DNA from: Canibacter zhoujuaniae
Lineage (GTDB): Bacteria > Actinomycetota > Actinomycetes > Actinomycetales > Microbacteriaceae
NCBI RefSeq assembly: GCF_011752005.1
Contig: NZ_JAAIJZ010000001.1
Span: forward strand, 434,001 to 498,000
DNA: 64,000 bases
Direction of reading: 5' to 3'
The position numbers were made by a program, and so were the translations under genes. Below are positions 35,505 through 44,640 of the stretch, one piece after another. The notes beneath the pieces are model-generated. The model did not search any database, was not told the origin of the DNA, and saw nothing but the letters and a program-made list of their open reading frames with translations. How positions within the stretch are numbered: position 1 is the first letter of the stretch; each line of letters starts with the position of its first letter.

Positions 35505-37580
35505 TTAAGCGTCAATACTATCGGCGTCAATCGCGGCGCTGCCAGCAACGATAAACTCTTTGCGTGGAGCAACATCTGTGCCCATGAGCAGGGAAAAAAC
35601 GCGCTCTGCTGCTTCGGCATCTGTTACGGTAATGCGCCTGAGCAGTCTTGCACCGCGATCCATTGTGGTTTCTTCGAGCTGTTTTGCGTCCATCTCGCCG
35701 AGACCTTTATAGCGCTGAATCGGTTCCTTATAGCGTTTATTAGCGCGTTTAAGTTTTTTCAGTAAGGCTGCAAGCTCTGCTTCTGAATAGGTGTATATCG
35801 TCTCGTTCTTCTTGGCGCCGTTATTGATTACAACAACACGGTGCAGTGGTGGCACAGCCGCATAAACACGCCCTTCTTCTATCATTGGGCGCATGTAGCG
35901 GAAAAAGAGTGTCAAAAGCAGTGTGCGAATGTGTGCACCATCGACGTCAGCGTCTGTCATCAGCACAACTTTGCCGTATCGCACCTGTTCGAGATCGAAG
36001 GATCTGCCGGATCCGCCGCCAACAACCTGAATAATATTTGCGCACTCAGCATTTGCGAGCATATCGGCCAGGCTTGCGCGCTGGACGTTTAGGATTTTGC
36101 CGCGGATCGGAAGCAAAGCTTGATATTCACTATCGCGTGCAAGCTTTGCAGTGCCTAACGCAGAGTCACCCTCGACAATAAACAGTTCTGAGTTTGCGAC
36201 GTCATTTGAGCGGCAATCAACGAGTTTTGCGGGCAGTGAGGAATTCTCAAGCGCATTTTTACGGCGTTGGGTATCGCGCTGGGTGCGAGCGGCGATGCGC
36301 GATTTCATCTCGCCAACAACTTTTTCTAGCAGCATAGTGTTTTGCTGCTTATCAATTTTCGCGGTTGAGTCTAACTGTGCGTTGAGTGCATTTGTGACAG
36401 TGCGCGACACGATGCTGCGCACAGCTGATGTGCCCAGCACTTCTTTAGTCTGCCCCTCAAACTGTGGCTCAGGCAGCCGCACCGTCACCACCGCCGTGAG
36501 ACCGGCAAGCACATCGTCTTTTTCGGGGCGGTCGCTGCCAGCCTTAAGTTTGCGGGCGTTTACTTCGATTTGTTTACGTAAAACCTTCAGAAGAGCTGCT
36601 TCAAAACCAGCGACGTGGGTGCCGCCCTTGGGGGTTGCGATAATATTTACGAAGCTTTGCACCTTAGTGTCGTATCCGGTGCCCCAGCGCAGCGCTATAT
36701 CCACCTCACAGGTGCGGTTCACCTCAGCCTGTTCGAGGCGTCCGCTCTGTTCGTCGAGCACCGGCACGGTTTCGGTAAAGTCGTGGCTGCCCTGGAAGCG
36801 CCAGGTGTTTGTAACCGGCGCATCGTTTGCAAGGTAGTCAACAAACTCAGAAAGCCCGCCTTCAAATTTAAAGCTGTGCACCGCTGGCTCAGCGCCGCGC
36901 AGATCGTGAATATTAAGCGCAAGCCCGGGCACCAAGAAGGCGGTCTGTCTTGCTCTGGCAAGCAGTGCCGCGGTCTCAAACTCAGCATCTGGCAAAAATG
37001 ATTGTGGATCAGACCAGTAGCGCACACGGGTTCCGGTTTTAGCTTTCGCCACACGCTTTAATTTCGTGAGCCCCTCCCCTGGCGCTGTGGGGGTAAAAGG
37101 TGCGTCCGGCCCGTCTCCAGCAAAAATACCAGGCACACCGCGGCGAAATGAAATTCCCCAGGTGGCGCCAGCACGATCCACTTCCACGTCGAGACGGGCA
37201 GAAAGTGCGTTTACAACCGAAGCTCCAACGCCGTGCAGACCACCCGATGAACCGTAGGAGGAGCCACCAAATTTACCGCCGGCGTGTAGCTTTGTAAACA
37301 CCAGCTCAACACCGGAAAGCCCGCTTTTTGGTTCAATGTCTACCGGCACTCCACGGCCGTGGTCGACCACCTGCACACTGCCGTCTGCGTTCAGCGTAAT
37401 ATCAATCGTGTCGCCGTAACCGCCAAGCGCTTCATCGACAGAGTTATCAATGATTTCCCACAGGCAGTGCATCAGCCCGCGTGAATCGTTCGAGCCGATA
37501 TACATCCCGGGGCGCTTCCGGACAGCCTCAAGCCCCTCAAGAACTGTAAGGTTTTTAGCTGAGTAGTCGGGGTTTGCCAA
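35505..37580 (-). CDS. parE: DNA topoisomerase IV subunit B-like (ATPase subunit)
   Basis: ATPase subunit partnering ParC. The GHKL domain opens VRKRPGMYIGSNDSRGLMH and EIIDNSVDEALGGYG and has GGKFGGSSYGSSGGLHGVGA. The TOPRIM domain carries SELFIVEGDSALGTAK and LMTDADVDGAHIRTLLL, and the tail has QRYKGLGEMDAKQLEETTMD. 691 residues. TTG start preceded by AAGAGG. It is 16 bp downstream of sigA and probably co-transcribed; it ends exactly where convergent parC ends. Confidence 0.9.
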   Translation of the reverse strand: MANPDYSAKNLTVLEGLEAVRKRPGMYIGSNDSRGLMHCLWEIIDNSVDEALGGYGDTIDITLNADGSVQVVDHGRGVPVDIEPKSGLSGVELVFTKLHAGGKFGGSSYGSSGGLHGVGASVVNALSARLDVEVDRAGATWGISFRRGVPGIFAGDGPDAPFTPTAPGEGLTKLKRVAKAKTGTRVRYWSDPQSFLPDAEFETAALLARARQTAFLVPGLALNIHDLRGAEPAVHSFKFEGGLSEFVDYLANDAPVTNTWRFQGSHDFTETVPVLDEQSGRLEQAEVNRTCEVDIALRWGTGYDTKVQSFVNIIATPKGGTHVAGFEAALLKVLRKQIEVNARKLKAGSDRPEKDDVLAGLTAVVTVRLPEPQFEGQTKEVLGTSAVRSIVSRTVTNALNAQLDSTAKIDKQQNTMLLEKVVGEMKSRIAARTQRDTQRRKNALENSSLPAKLVDCRSNDVANSELFIVEGDSALGTAKLARDSEYQALLPIRGKILNVQRASLADMLANAECANIIQVVGGGSGRSFDLEQVRYGKVVLMTDADVDGAHIRTLLLTLFFRYMRPMIEEGRVYAAVPPLHRVVVINNGAKKNETIYTYSEAELAALLKKLKRANKRYKEPIQRYKGLGEMDAKQLEETTMDRGARLLRRITVTDAEAAERVFSLLMGTDVAPRKEFIVAGSAAIDADSIDA

Positions 37581-37596
37581 AGGCGCCTCTTATCTA

Positions 37597-39069
37597 CTAA
37601 TCGAGGTAGTCACGCAGCTGCTGCGAGCGGGATGGGTGGCGCAGTTTAGCCATAGTCTTTGATTCAATCTGGCGAATACGTTCACGAGTAACGCCAAACT
37701 CTTCACCAATCTGATCGAGTGTCTTAGGCAGACCGTCACCCAGGCCAAAACGCATGCGGATAACACCGGCTTCACGCTCTGACAGTGAGTCAAGCAGCTG
37801 GGTCAGCTGCTGCTGCAGCATGGTGTAACCAACAGCATCTGCCGGCACAACTGCTTCAGTGTCTTCGATGAGGTCACCAAACTCAGAGTCACCGTCTTCA
37901 CCGAGCGGGGTGTGCAGTGAAATCGGCTCACGGCCATATTTTTGCACTTCGACAACCTTTTCAGGTGTCATATCAAGCTCAAGTGCCAGCTCTTCTGGGG
38001 TTGGTTCACGGCCGAGATCCTGCAGCATCTGCCGCTGCACTCTGGCGAGTTTGTTAATGACCTCAACCATGTGCACCGGAATGCGGATCGTGCGCGCCTG
38101 GTCGGCCATCGCACGGGTAATCGCCTGTCGGATCCACCAGGTTGCATAGGTTGAGAACTTGAATCCCTTGGTGTAGTCAAATTTTTCGACAGCGCGAATC
38201 AGGCCCAGGTTGCCCTCCTGAATGAGGTCGAGGAACTGCATACCGCGACCTGTGTAACGCTTCGCTAGCGACACAACAAGACGCAGGTTAGCGCCGAGCA
38301 AATGCGCTTTGGCTCGCCGCCCGTCGCGTGCCACCCAGCGTAATTCACGTGCAAGCTTTTTTGGCAGATCTGGTGTGGTCGCAAGCTTATCTTCGGCGAA
38401 GAGACCGGCTTCAATACGCATTGCAAGCTCCACCTCTTCAACGGCTGTGAGCAGCGCAACCTTACCGATCTGTTTCAGGTAGTCCTTTACCGGGTCAGCG
38501 GTTGCACCAGCGATCTGGGTGCTGCGCTGCGGCACGTCGTCATCTTCTTTTCCGCTCAGCACGATCGCCCCCTGTGGGAGCGCCTCCAGCGGTTCTGAAT
38601 CCGTCTTCTCGTCTGCGTCTACGTCGTCTTCGGTTTCATCAAAATCGCCACCGGCAGCTTCGAGTAGCTCTTCAAGATCTGCTTCTGCTTTTGTCTTGCG
38701 CCGCCCCGGTTTAGCCTCTGCAATCTCTTCTACTGCACTTTCCGGCTCTGCTGGTGCCGCAACTGCTTTCTTCCGGGTTGCGGTCTTCTTTGCAGCAGTG
38801 CTTTCCTTGGCAGCGGTAGTTTTCTTTGCCGTAGCAGTTTTCTTTGCTGCAGTAGTCTTTTTCGCGGCAGTGGTTTTCTTTGCAGCGGCTGTCTTCGTTA
38901 CAGCGGTGCTTTCCTGCTCCGCAGCTGTCTTTTTCGCAGTGCTCTTTGCCGCCGCAGTTTTTGTTGTGCCGGCCTTTTTAGCTGTTGCCTTTTTAGCACC
39001 AGGCTCAGTTTGTGTATCGTCGCCCGAAACTGCTTTCTTTGCAACGGTCTTCTTGGTTGAGGTTGCCAC
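37597..39069 (-). CDS. sigA: Primary RNA polymerase sigma factor (RpoD/SigA)
   Basis: Housekeeping sigma-70. Region 1.2 is DPVKDYLKQIGKVALLTAVE; region 2 has ANLRLVVSLAKRYTGRGMQF and YATWWIRQAITRAMADQART; region 4.2 is GVTRERIRQIESKTMAKLRH. The first 110 residues are a low-complexity Lys/Ala/Thr tract with repeated AAKKTTAAKKTT-type units, resembling histone H1 tails, as in several actinobacterial sigma factors. GTG start with AAGGG six bases upstream. The parE gene follows. No regulatory feature stands out in the 160-bp upstream gap. Confidence 0.95.
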   Translation of the reverse strand: MATSTKKTVAKKAVSGDDTQTEPGAKKATAKKAGTTKTAAAKSTAKKTAAEQESTAVTKTAAAKKTTAAKKTTAAKKTATAKKTTAAKESTAAKKTATRKKAVAAPAEPESAVEEIAEAKPGRRKTKAEADLEELLEAAGGDFDETEDDVDADEKTDSEPLEALPQGAIVLSGKEDDDVPQRSTQIAGATADPVKDYLKQIGKVALLTAVEEVELAMRIEAGLFAEDKLATTPDLPKKLARELRWVARDGRRAKAHLLGANLRLVVSLAKRYTGRGMQFLDLIQEGNLGLIRAVEKFDYTKGFKFSTYATWWIRQAITRAMADQARTIRIPVHMVEVINKLARVQRQMLQDLGREPTPEELALELDMTPEKVVEVQKYGREPISLHTPLGEDGDSEFGDLIEDTEAVVPADAVGYTMLQQQLTQLLDSLSEREAGVIRMRFGLGDGLPKTLDQIGEEFGVTRERIRQIESKTMAKLRHPSRSQQLRDYLD

Positions 39070-39230
39070 GCAACACCCTTCATTACTCGACTTTGTTACA
39101 CCTGTGAATCTTCGCGTAACCTGGTAAAACCCGTGTCAAGTTCTTCTTTAAAAAATAGAACTTCCACGGGGTACTGACCTTATTTTAACGAGTCATAAGG
39201 GCTTAGGTCAAACTGGGTTCGTAACGAAGA

Positions 39231-40232
39231 TTAATCCCGCTCTTCGCGGTCATCACCATCTGTCCGGTCGTCTTTTGCGCCGGGGTTTATTCCGTCTAGC
39301 CCAGACGCACGATCCGCACGATAGTGATTTTTTAATGTGCCACCCTGGGCTAGAAACTGCTCAAACTCATGGCCTAGTTCTTCTGCAGACGGCATATCGT
39401 CAAGCGATCCGAGCAAATCTGCGGTGCGTGACTCACGGGCTTTAAATTTGTCGTAGCGCGCCTCGAGCGCTGCCACCAACTCAATAAATTCCTCGTTTTC
39501 TTGTAGCTGATTTGCCAGTTGATGGGCGAAGCGAGCTTCTTCTTCTATCACTCTCTCAGTTGAAAAAACGAGACCGGTAACGCGTGAAATAACAGAAATT
39601 GCCGCAAGCATTCCGGTTGGGTAATAGTTCGTAGCGAGGTAGTTGGGTAAGAAGAGAGTGCAGCCAACAACATCTTCACCCAGCAAAGTGAGCCGATACT
39701 CGAGCATCTGCGTAATTGAAGCAGCAATGCGACTGCTCGGCTGCCAATCTGTGAGCTCAGCGATGACGTCTTCACGGGTGCCACTGATAGTTTTTGCAAT
39801 CGGCCTGGTGTGCGGCACCGGCATCGGAAACGCTTGACCCCAAAAGGTCACGCTCACCTGCAGCTCAGCGATCAACAGCAAAACGCTGTCTGCAAAACGC
39901 TCCCACCGATAGTCTGGCTCAAACCCTGCGAGCAGCAGAAACTGATTGCCGAGTGAATCAGACCCCAGAGACAGGGTTAACTCTTCTGGCTGATATGAAG
40001 TGAAGTGATCGCGTTCAAAACCCATCTCAGGGCGGTGCGCGCGATAGTCGAGCAATAGATCGGCTTTAAACGAAACTAGGGTTTCCTCGATTGCCTCATT
40101 AAACATGAAAGTTTGCAAGCCCTCAACGATCTGCCCCACATCAGCCACAGGGCGAGTGAGAATAATCAGCGGCAGGTTCCGCGGAACATCGGCAAGGTTC
40201 TCGCGATGAAGCTGAAAAAGTGACTCACTCAT
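39231..40232 (-). CDS. PAC2-family protein
   Basis: A 333-residue PAC2 protein, a fold named after a eukaryotic proteasome-assembly chaperone and widespread in actinobacteria with unknown function. Visible are GLQTFMFNEAIEETLVSF near residue 40, DHFTSYQPEELTLSLGSD, FWGQAFPMPVPHTRPI, and CTLFLPNYLATNYYPTG. A charged helical tail (residues 230-333) ends in an acidic, disordered stretch. No ribosome-binding site; TATGAT ends seven bases before the ATG. It lies next to sigA in the usual actinobacterial position. Confidence 0.86.
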   Translation of the reverse strand: MSESLFQLHRENLADVPRNLPLIILTRPVADVGQIVEGLQTFMFNEAIEETLVSFKADLLLDYRAHRPEMGFERDHFTSYQPEELTLSLGSDSLGNQFLLLAGFEPDYRWERFADSVLLLIAELQVSVTFWGQAFPMPVPHTRPIAKTISGTREDVIAELTDWQPSSRIAASITQMLEYRLTLLGEDVVGCTLFLPNYLATNYYPTGMLAAISVISRVTGLVFSTERVIEEEARFAHQLANQLQENEEFIELVAALEARYDKFKARESRTADLLGSLDDMPSAEELGHEFEQFLAQGGTLKNHYRADRASGLDGINPGAKDDRTDGDDREERD

Positions 40233-40239
40233 TCAAACA

Positions 40240-40245
40240 ATCATA
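40240..40245 (-). promoter_or_regulatory. -10 hexamer of a probable leaderless PAC2 transcript
   Basis: TATGAT, seven bases, then the ATG at 40232. Confidence 0.55.
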
Positions 40246-40392
40246 CGCCCCCGCCTGAGTTGGCGCCTGCACCTGAGCTGAGAGAATTATGAGTATCACT
40301 ACGGATTCAGTAGCCGAAAGGGAGTAGGATACTAAGGGAGTGTCGTAACCATACGACCACAAGAGAAAACTCGCAACAACGAGGAGATTCTG

Positions 40393-41766
40393 TTGGCAGA
40401 TCAGCAGTTTGACTTAGTAGTACTTGGTGGCGGCAGCGCAGGCTATGCGGCTGCAATTCGCGCGACACAGCTGGGCAAAACCGCAGCCGTGATCGAGAAA
40501 GATAAGCTTGGCGGCACCTGTTTGCATCGCGGTTGCGTTCCAACAAAAGCACTGTTGCACGCCGCTGAAATTGTAGATGTTGTGCGCGGCGCAGACACCT
40601 ATGGCATTCAGGCTTTGCTCACCGGTATCGATATCGAGGCTGTTTCAGCCCACCGCGAAGCAATTGTGAATTCTAAGTTCAAGGGCTTACAGGGTCTGCT
40701 GAAGGCTGTTGGCGTTACTGTGATTGCTGGCGAGGGTAAGCTCACCGCACCAAACACCGTTACAGTCAACGGCGAATCGATTGTTGGTGAAAATGTTGTG
40801 CTCGCAACAGGCTCATACTCACGCACCCTGCCGGGTCTTGAAATTGCAGGTCGCGTAATTACCAGTGAGCAGGCGCTACAGCTTGACGAAGTGCCTGAGC
40901 GCGCGATCATTCTCGGCGGTGGCGTTATCGGTGTAGAGTTTGCGAGTGTTTGGCGCTCGTTCGGGGCGGAGGTCACCATTGTTGAGGGCCTGCCGCACCT
41001 GGTGCCAAACGAGGAAGAGTCAATCTCTAAGCAGCTGGAACGCGCTTTCAAGAAGCGCGGTATCGGTTACCAGCTTGGTGTGCGATTCAAGTCAGTATCA
41101 CAGACCGAAGATGAGGTAACAGTAACCCTCGAAAACGGCACCACGCTCACCGGCGATTACCTCCTTGTTGCGGTTGGTCGCGGACCGGCAACAGACAACA
41201 TTGGTCTCGATGAGGTTGGCGTAAACCGTGATCGCGGCTTTGTAACCACGAATGAACGCCTGCAGACTAACGTGCCTGGCGTGTGGGCGGTTGGCGATAT
41301 CGTGCCAGGTCTGCAGCTTGCGCACCGCGGTTATCAGCAGGGTATTTTCGTTGCCGAAGAAATCGCGGGCTTGAATCCACAGATCGTCGAAGACGTAAAT
41401 ATTCCGAAGGTGACCTACTGCGACCCAGAAATTGCCTCTGTCGGTCTCACCGAAGCAAAAGCGGTTGAAAAGCTTGGCAAAGAAAAGGTGACAGCCTACG
41501 AATACAATCTCGCGGGTAACGCGAAAAGTTCAATTCTCGGCACCGCCGGCTCAGTTAAGGTTGTTCGCGAAGTTGACGGCCCGGTGCTTGGCGTGCACAT
41601 GATTGGTGCCCGTGTAGGTGAGCTCGTCGGCGAGGCACAGCTGATTGTGAACTGGGATGCCTACCCAGAAGATGTCGCACCGTTTATTCACGGTCACCCA
41701 ACCCAAAATGAAACCATTGGCGAGGCGATGCTTAAGCTCGCCGGCAAGCCACTGCACGCAATCTAA
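40393..41766 (+). CDS. lpd: Dihydrolipoyl dehydrogenase (E3)
   Basis: Flavoprotein that reoxidises lipoyl groups of the 2-oxoacid dehydrogenases and passes electrons to NAD. FAD motif VVLGGGSAGYAAAIRA, redox disulfide Cys43-Cys48 in GGTCLHRGCVPTKALLH, NAD motif ILGGGVIGVEFASVWRSFGA, and the C-terminal FIHGHPTQNETIGEA with the catalytic His-Glu pair. 457 residues. TTG start after GAGGAG. Operon with the E2 gene 36 bp downstream; it probably also serves AceE at 55.8 kb. Confidence 0.95.
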   Translation: MADQQFDLVVLGGGSAGYAAAIRATQLGKTAAVIEKDKLGGTCLHRGCVPTKALLHAAEIVDVVRGADTYGIQALLTGIDIEAVSAHREAIVNSKFKGLQGLLKAVGVTVIAGEGKLTAPNTVTVNGESIVGENVVLATGSYSRTLPGLEIAGRVITSEQALQLDEVPERAIILGGGVIGVEFASVWRSFGAEVTIVEGLPHLVPNEEESISKQLERAFKKRGIGYQLGVRFKSVSQTEDEVTVTLENGTTLTGDYLLVAVGRGPATDNIGLDEVGVNRDRGFVTTNERLQTNVPGVWAVGDIVPGLQLAHRGYQQGIFVAEEIAGLNPQIVEDVNIPKVTYCDPEIASVGLTEAKAVEKLGKEKVTAYEYNLAGNAKSSILGTAGSVKVVREVDGPVLGVHMIGARVGELVGEAQLIVNWDAYPEDVAPFIHGHPTQNETIGEAMLKLAGKPLHAI

Positions 41767-41802
41767 GCTGCGAAGAAAGTTTTAAAGAACGGAGAATTTG
41801 AG

Positions 41803-43239
41803 ATGAGTCAGGAAGTTGTTCTTCCCGCACTCGGTGAGAGCGTAACCGAGGGCACAGTCACCCAGTGGCTGAAACAGGTTGGTGACAGCGTTGAGGTTGA
41901 CGAGCCGCTGCTCGAGGTCTCGACAGACAAGGTAGACACCGAGGTGCCTTCGCCTATCGCCGGTGTCATCGAAGAAATCCTCGTCGCCGAAGATGAGACC
42001 GTTGAGGTTGGCGCAGTGCTTGCGCGTGTCGGTGACGGCTCAGGAGCTGCCGCTGCCCCTGCGGAAGAAGAATCATCTCAGTCAGAAGCTGCAGAAGAAC
42101 CGGCAGCTGAGGAGCCTGCAGCTGCAGAGGAATCAGCGCCTGCAGAAGAGCCTACCGCCGCAGAGACAGCGGCTGCAGAATCTGCCCCTGCTGAAGAAGC
42201 ACCTGAAAAAGCAGCAGAGCCTGCAGCTGCAGAAACTTCAAAACCGGCTGCTGAACCTGCTGAAAAGCAAGCAGCAACTGCTGCTTCCGCAGCACCAGCT
42301 CAAGGGTTCGATACCCCACCAGCTGATACTCCCGTTGGCGGCTACGTCACTCCTATTGTGCGCAAGCTCGCACAGCAGCTCGGTGTAGACCTCTCACAGG
42401 TTAAAGGCACCGGTATCGGTGGTCGGATCCGCAAGGAAGACGTGAAAAACGCTGCGGCAAACACCGCTAACGCTAACGACGCAGCAACAAGCACACCGGC
42501 ACCAGCGAAGTTTGAGGTTTCAGAGCTGCGCGGCACCACACAGGCAATGAGCCGCCTGCGCAAGGTTGTAGCCTCACGTGCGGTTGAGTCGCTGCAGCAG
42601 ACAGCACAGCTGACAACCGTTGTTAAGGTTGACGTCACCAAGGTGGCAAACCTACGCAACGCAAAGAAAGATGAGTTCCTGCAGAAGACCGGCAATAAGC
42701 TGTCATTCTTGCCTTTCTTTGCACTGGCTGCGGTTGAGGCATTGCAGACCTACCCAATTATCAACTCTTACGTTGACGGTGAGAACATCGTTTACCCAGC
42801 TCAGGAAAACTTGAGCATCGCAGTTGATACAGAGCGTGGGCTGCTCACCCCTGTTATTAAAGACGCAGCCGGTAAGAATATTGCTGAGCTTGCAAACAGT
42901 GTTGCAGATCTCGCTGCTCGCACCCGCGACAACAAGATCAAACCAGACGAGCTGTCGGGCGGCACATTCACCCTCACCAACACTGGCTCACGCGGTGCGC
43001 TGTTCGATACACCGCTAGTGTTCCTGCCGCAGTCTGCAATTCTCGGCACCGGTGCAGTTGTCAAGGAGCCTGGCGTATTCAGCACCCCTGAGGGTGATGC
43101 AATCGGAGTGCGCTCATACGTCTACCTCGCGCTGTCTTACGATCACCGCACAATCGACGGCGCTGACGCTGCCAGGTTCTTAACACAGATTAAGAAGCGT
43201 CTGGAAGAGGGTAACTTCGAGGGCAATCTCGGCATCTAG
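41803..43239 (+). CDS. sucB: 2-oxoacid dehydrogenase E2 (dihydrolipoyl acyltransferase, SucB/AceF type)
   Basis: Core acyltransferase of a 2-oxoacid dehydrogenase complex. One N-terminal lipoyl domain carries Lys43 in EVSTDKVDTEVPSP. A roughly 90-residue Ala/Glu/Pro linker follows, then a peripheral-subunit-binding domain (VRKLAQQLGVDLSQVKGTG) and a catalytic domain ending LALSYDHRTIDGADAARFL. 478 residues. In this phylum this gene beside lpd often serves pyruvate dehydrogenase, 2-oxoglutarate dehydrogenase or both; sequence alone does not decide. Start preceded by GGAG. A strong terminator follows. Confidence 0.9.
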   Translation: MSQEVVLPALGESVTEGTVTQWLKQVGDSVEVDEPLLEVSTDKVDTEVPSPIAGVIEEILVAEDETVEVGAVLARVGDGSGAAAAPAEEESSQSEAAEEPAAEEPAAAEESAPAEEPTAAETAAAESAPAEEAPEKAAEPAAAETSKPAAEPAEKQAATAASAAPAQGFDTPPADTPVGGYVTPIVRKLAQQLGVDLSQVKGTGIGGRIRKEDVKNAAANTANANDAATSTPAPAKFEVSELRGTTQAMSRLRKVVASRAVESLQQTAQLTTVVKVDVTKVANLRNAKKDEFLQKTGNKLSFLPFFALAAVEALQTYPIINSYVDGENIVYPAQENLSIAVDTERGLLTPVIKDAAGKNIAELANSVADLAARTRDNKIKPDELSGGTFTLTNTGSRGALFDTPLVFLPQSAILGTGAVVKEPGVFSTPEGDAIGVRSYVYLALSYDHRTIDGADAARFLTQIKKRLEEGNFEGNLGI

Positions 43240-43260
43240 TAGGAGCGTTTCAACGTAACT

Positions 43261-43316
43261 AAACAAAAAGGTTGCGAACCAAACTTTAACCGTTTGGGAT
43301 CGCAACCTTTTTGTTT
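43261..43316 (+). terminator. Bidirectional terminator after sucB
   Basis: A perfect 17-bp stem (AAACAAAAAGGTTGCGA and its complement) with a 22-base loop and a TTTTTGTTT exit. The A-tract on the other arm makes it work in principle both ways. Confidence 0.92.
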
Positions 43317-43387
43317 GTAACAACCTCTGTTGGTGAGAGTTTTCCACCATAAATTGCTCGCGCACAGTCCGTGCAGCTGCAGTTTTC

Positions 43388-43393
43388 TAATCT
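43388..43393 (+). promoter_or_regulatory. -10 hexamer of a probable leaderless transcript
   Basis: TAATCT, seven bases, then the ATG at 43401. It supports the reality of the unfamiliar gene that follows. Confidence 0.5.
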
Positions 43394-43400
43394 GAGTGTT

Positions 43401-43889
43401 ATGAAAAGAAAACGGCGCTCCCCCACAAGTTTCTTAAATGCGGCTGATCTCGCCGGAATACTCATCGCTGTTACCAAACATATTGAGGCGGGGCAGGCTC
43501 AAACATGTCATGGCGGCTTAACTGCAGCGCAGCTGCGTATCGGTGACGGGTGCCTGTCATATCGCAAACTACCAAAACAGCCGCTCAAAATCGCCCAATG
43601 GTCTGACGAAAAGCGCCACAAACATGACGAGCTGTGCACTCACGCTGGATACTCAGTTAGTGACGTTATTCGGCTCGTAAAATCTCTCAAAGTGTCTGGG
43701 GCGCGCCTTATAGAGCATATTGCGAAGATAAGCCGAATTGCGATATCGGAAGAGTTTTCTGAGGGCAAGTATCCCAGATGGTCGGTGTCAGAAATTTTAA
43801 CCGCAGAATTTGAGAACTATCTCACGCCACGTCTGCCAACTAAAGCACTTGATGTGGGCTGGCTCAGCTATCCTAGAAGTTATGGCTAA
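43401..43889 (+). CDS. Unrecognised protein, possible protein-kinase C-lobe remnant
   Basis: A 162-residue protein I cannot place in a named family. From the ATG at 43401 it reads MKRKRRSPTSFLNAADLAGI. The stretch TCHGGLTAAQLRIGDGCLSY (residues 36-55) resembles the kinase catalytic loop and following strand (HGxLxxxxLxIxxG) with the catalytic Asp replaced by Gly. Later YSVSDVIRLVKSLKVSG and the segment ending KYPRWSVSEILTAEFE mimic the helices and the closing Arg-Ser pattern of the kinase C-lobe. The N-lobe is missing. This is a by-eye resemblance. It overlaps DUF4191 by eight bases. Confidence 0.55.
   Translation: MKRKRRSPTSFLNAADLAGILIAVTKHIEAGQAQTCHGGLTAAQLRIGDGCLSYRKLPKQPLKIAQWSDEKRHKHDELCTHAGYSVSDVIRLVKSLKVSGARLIEHIAKISRIAISEEFSEGKYPRWSVSEILTAEFENYLTPRLPTKALDVGWLSYPRSYG
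43869..43874 (+). promoter_or_regulatory. -10 hexamer of a probable leaderless DUF4191 transcript
   Basis: TATCCT, seven bases, then the ATG at 43882. It lies inside the end of the preceding gene. Confidence 0.4.
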
Positions 43890-44586
43890 AGAAAAGACGC
43901 AGCGCGAACCGGGTCGCATCAAACAGATGATTCAGGTCTACAAGACCACCAAACAGCACGACAAAAATCTGCCTTTTGTTTTGCTGTTCTGGTTCCTCGC
44001 GCCGATTCTGATCGCAATCGCGCTGCCGATCCTCCTGCCAGGGGCGGGCATTGTCTCTTGGATTCTGTGGCCTCTAACCGGCATTATGGCCGGTATTCTC
44101 GCCGCGATGATTGTGCTGGGACGCCGAGCAGAGCGCGTCATCTACACACAGATTGAAGGGCAGCCTGGCGCTGTTGGAGCGGTGCTCGCGAACGGTCTGC
44201 GTCGCAGCTACCGTGGTTCAGAGGTGCCAGCAGCTGTTTCAGCGCGCACAAAAGACGCTGTCTACCGTGCGGTTGGTAAGGCCGGTGTTGTTCTCGTCGG
44301 TGAGGGGCGGCCCGACCGGCTTGGGCGACTCATGGGTGACGAAGAACGAAAAGTAAAACGTGCGCTGCCAAGTGTGCCGGTGCACCGCGTGTACGTTGGA
44401 AACGAGACCCCCGAGCAGGTGCCACTGCACCAGCTGCCGAAGACCATCTATCGCTTTAAGGGCGCACTGCGTCGCAACGAAGTAACCGTTGTGCACAATC
44501 GGCTGCAGGCGCTGCAGGGCGCACCAGTTGGTATTCCGAAGGGTGTCGACCCCAACCGGGTGCGCCGTCCAAGCAAACCACGCTAA
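43882..44586 (+). CDS. DUF4191 family membrane protein
   Basis: A 234-residue protein of actinobacterial family DUF4191, function unknown. MAKEKTQREPGRIKQMIQVY is followed by two close membrane helices at residues 33-75 and a basic cytoplasmic domain (RVIYTQIEGQPGAVGAVLAN, then GRPDRLGRLMGDEERKVKRA). ATG at 43882 chosen because the family begins here; an upstream in-frame start would add 24 residues from the neighbouring gene. Its place between the E2 gene and RDD/glnA matches other actinobacteria. Confidence 0.87.
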   Translation: MAKEKTQREPGRIKQMIQVYKTTKQHDKNLPFVLLFWFLAPILIAIALPILLPGAGIVSWILWPLTGIMAGILAAMIVLGRRAERVIYTQIEGQPGAVGAVLANGLRRSYRGSEVPAAVSARTKDAVYRAVGKAGVVLVGEGRPDRLGRLMGDEERKVKRALPSVPVHRVYVGNETPEQVPLHQLPKTIYRFKGALRRNEVTVVHNRLQALQGAPVGIPKGVDPNRVRRPSKPR

Positions 44587-44640
44587 GCTTTTTAACTGCT
44601 GGGCTAAAATTTGCGCGAGCTTGCAGCGCGGCACTAAAAA

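Noticed and set aside
38519..39127. A 202-codon Phe/Ala/Val-rich frame on the plus strand
   Set aside because: It is the complement of the Lys/Ala/Thr repeats of SigA; the repeated composition alone keeps it open.
42060..42300. Apparent short repeats in the E2 gene, at first like a direct-repeat array
   Set aside because: They are GCA/GAA/CCT codon runs of the Ala/Glu/Pro linker, in frame and expected for E2 proteins; no spacers as in CRISPR.
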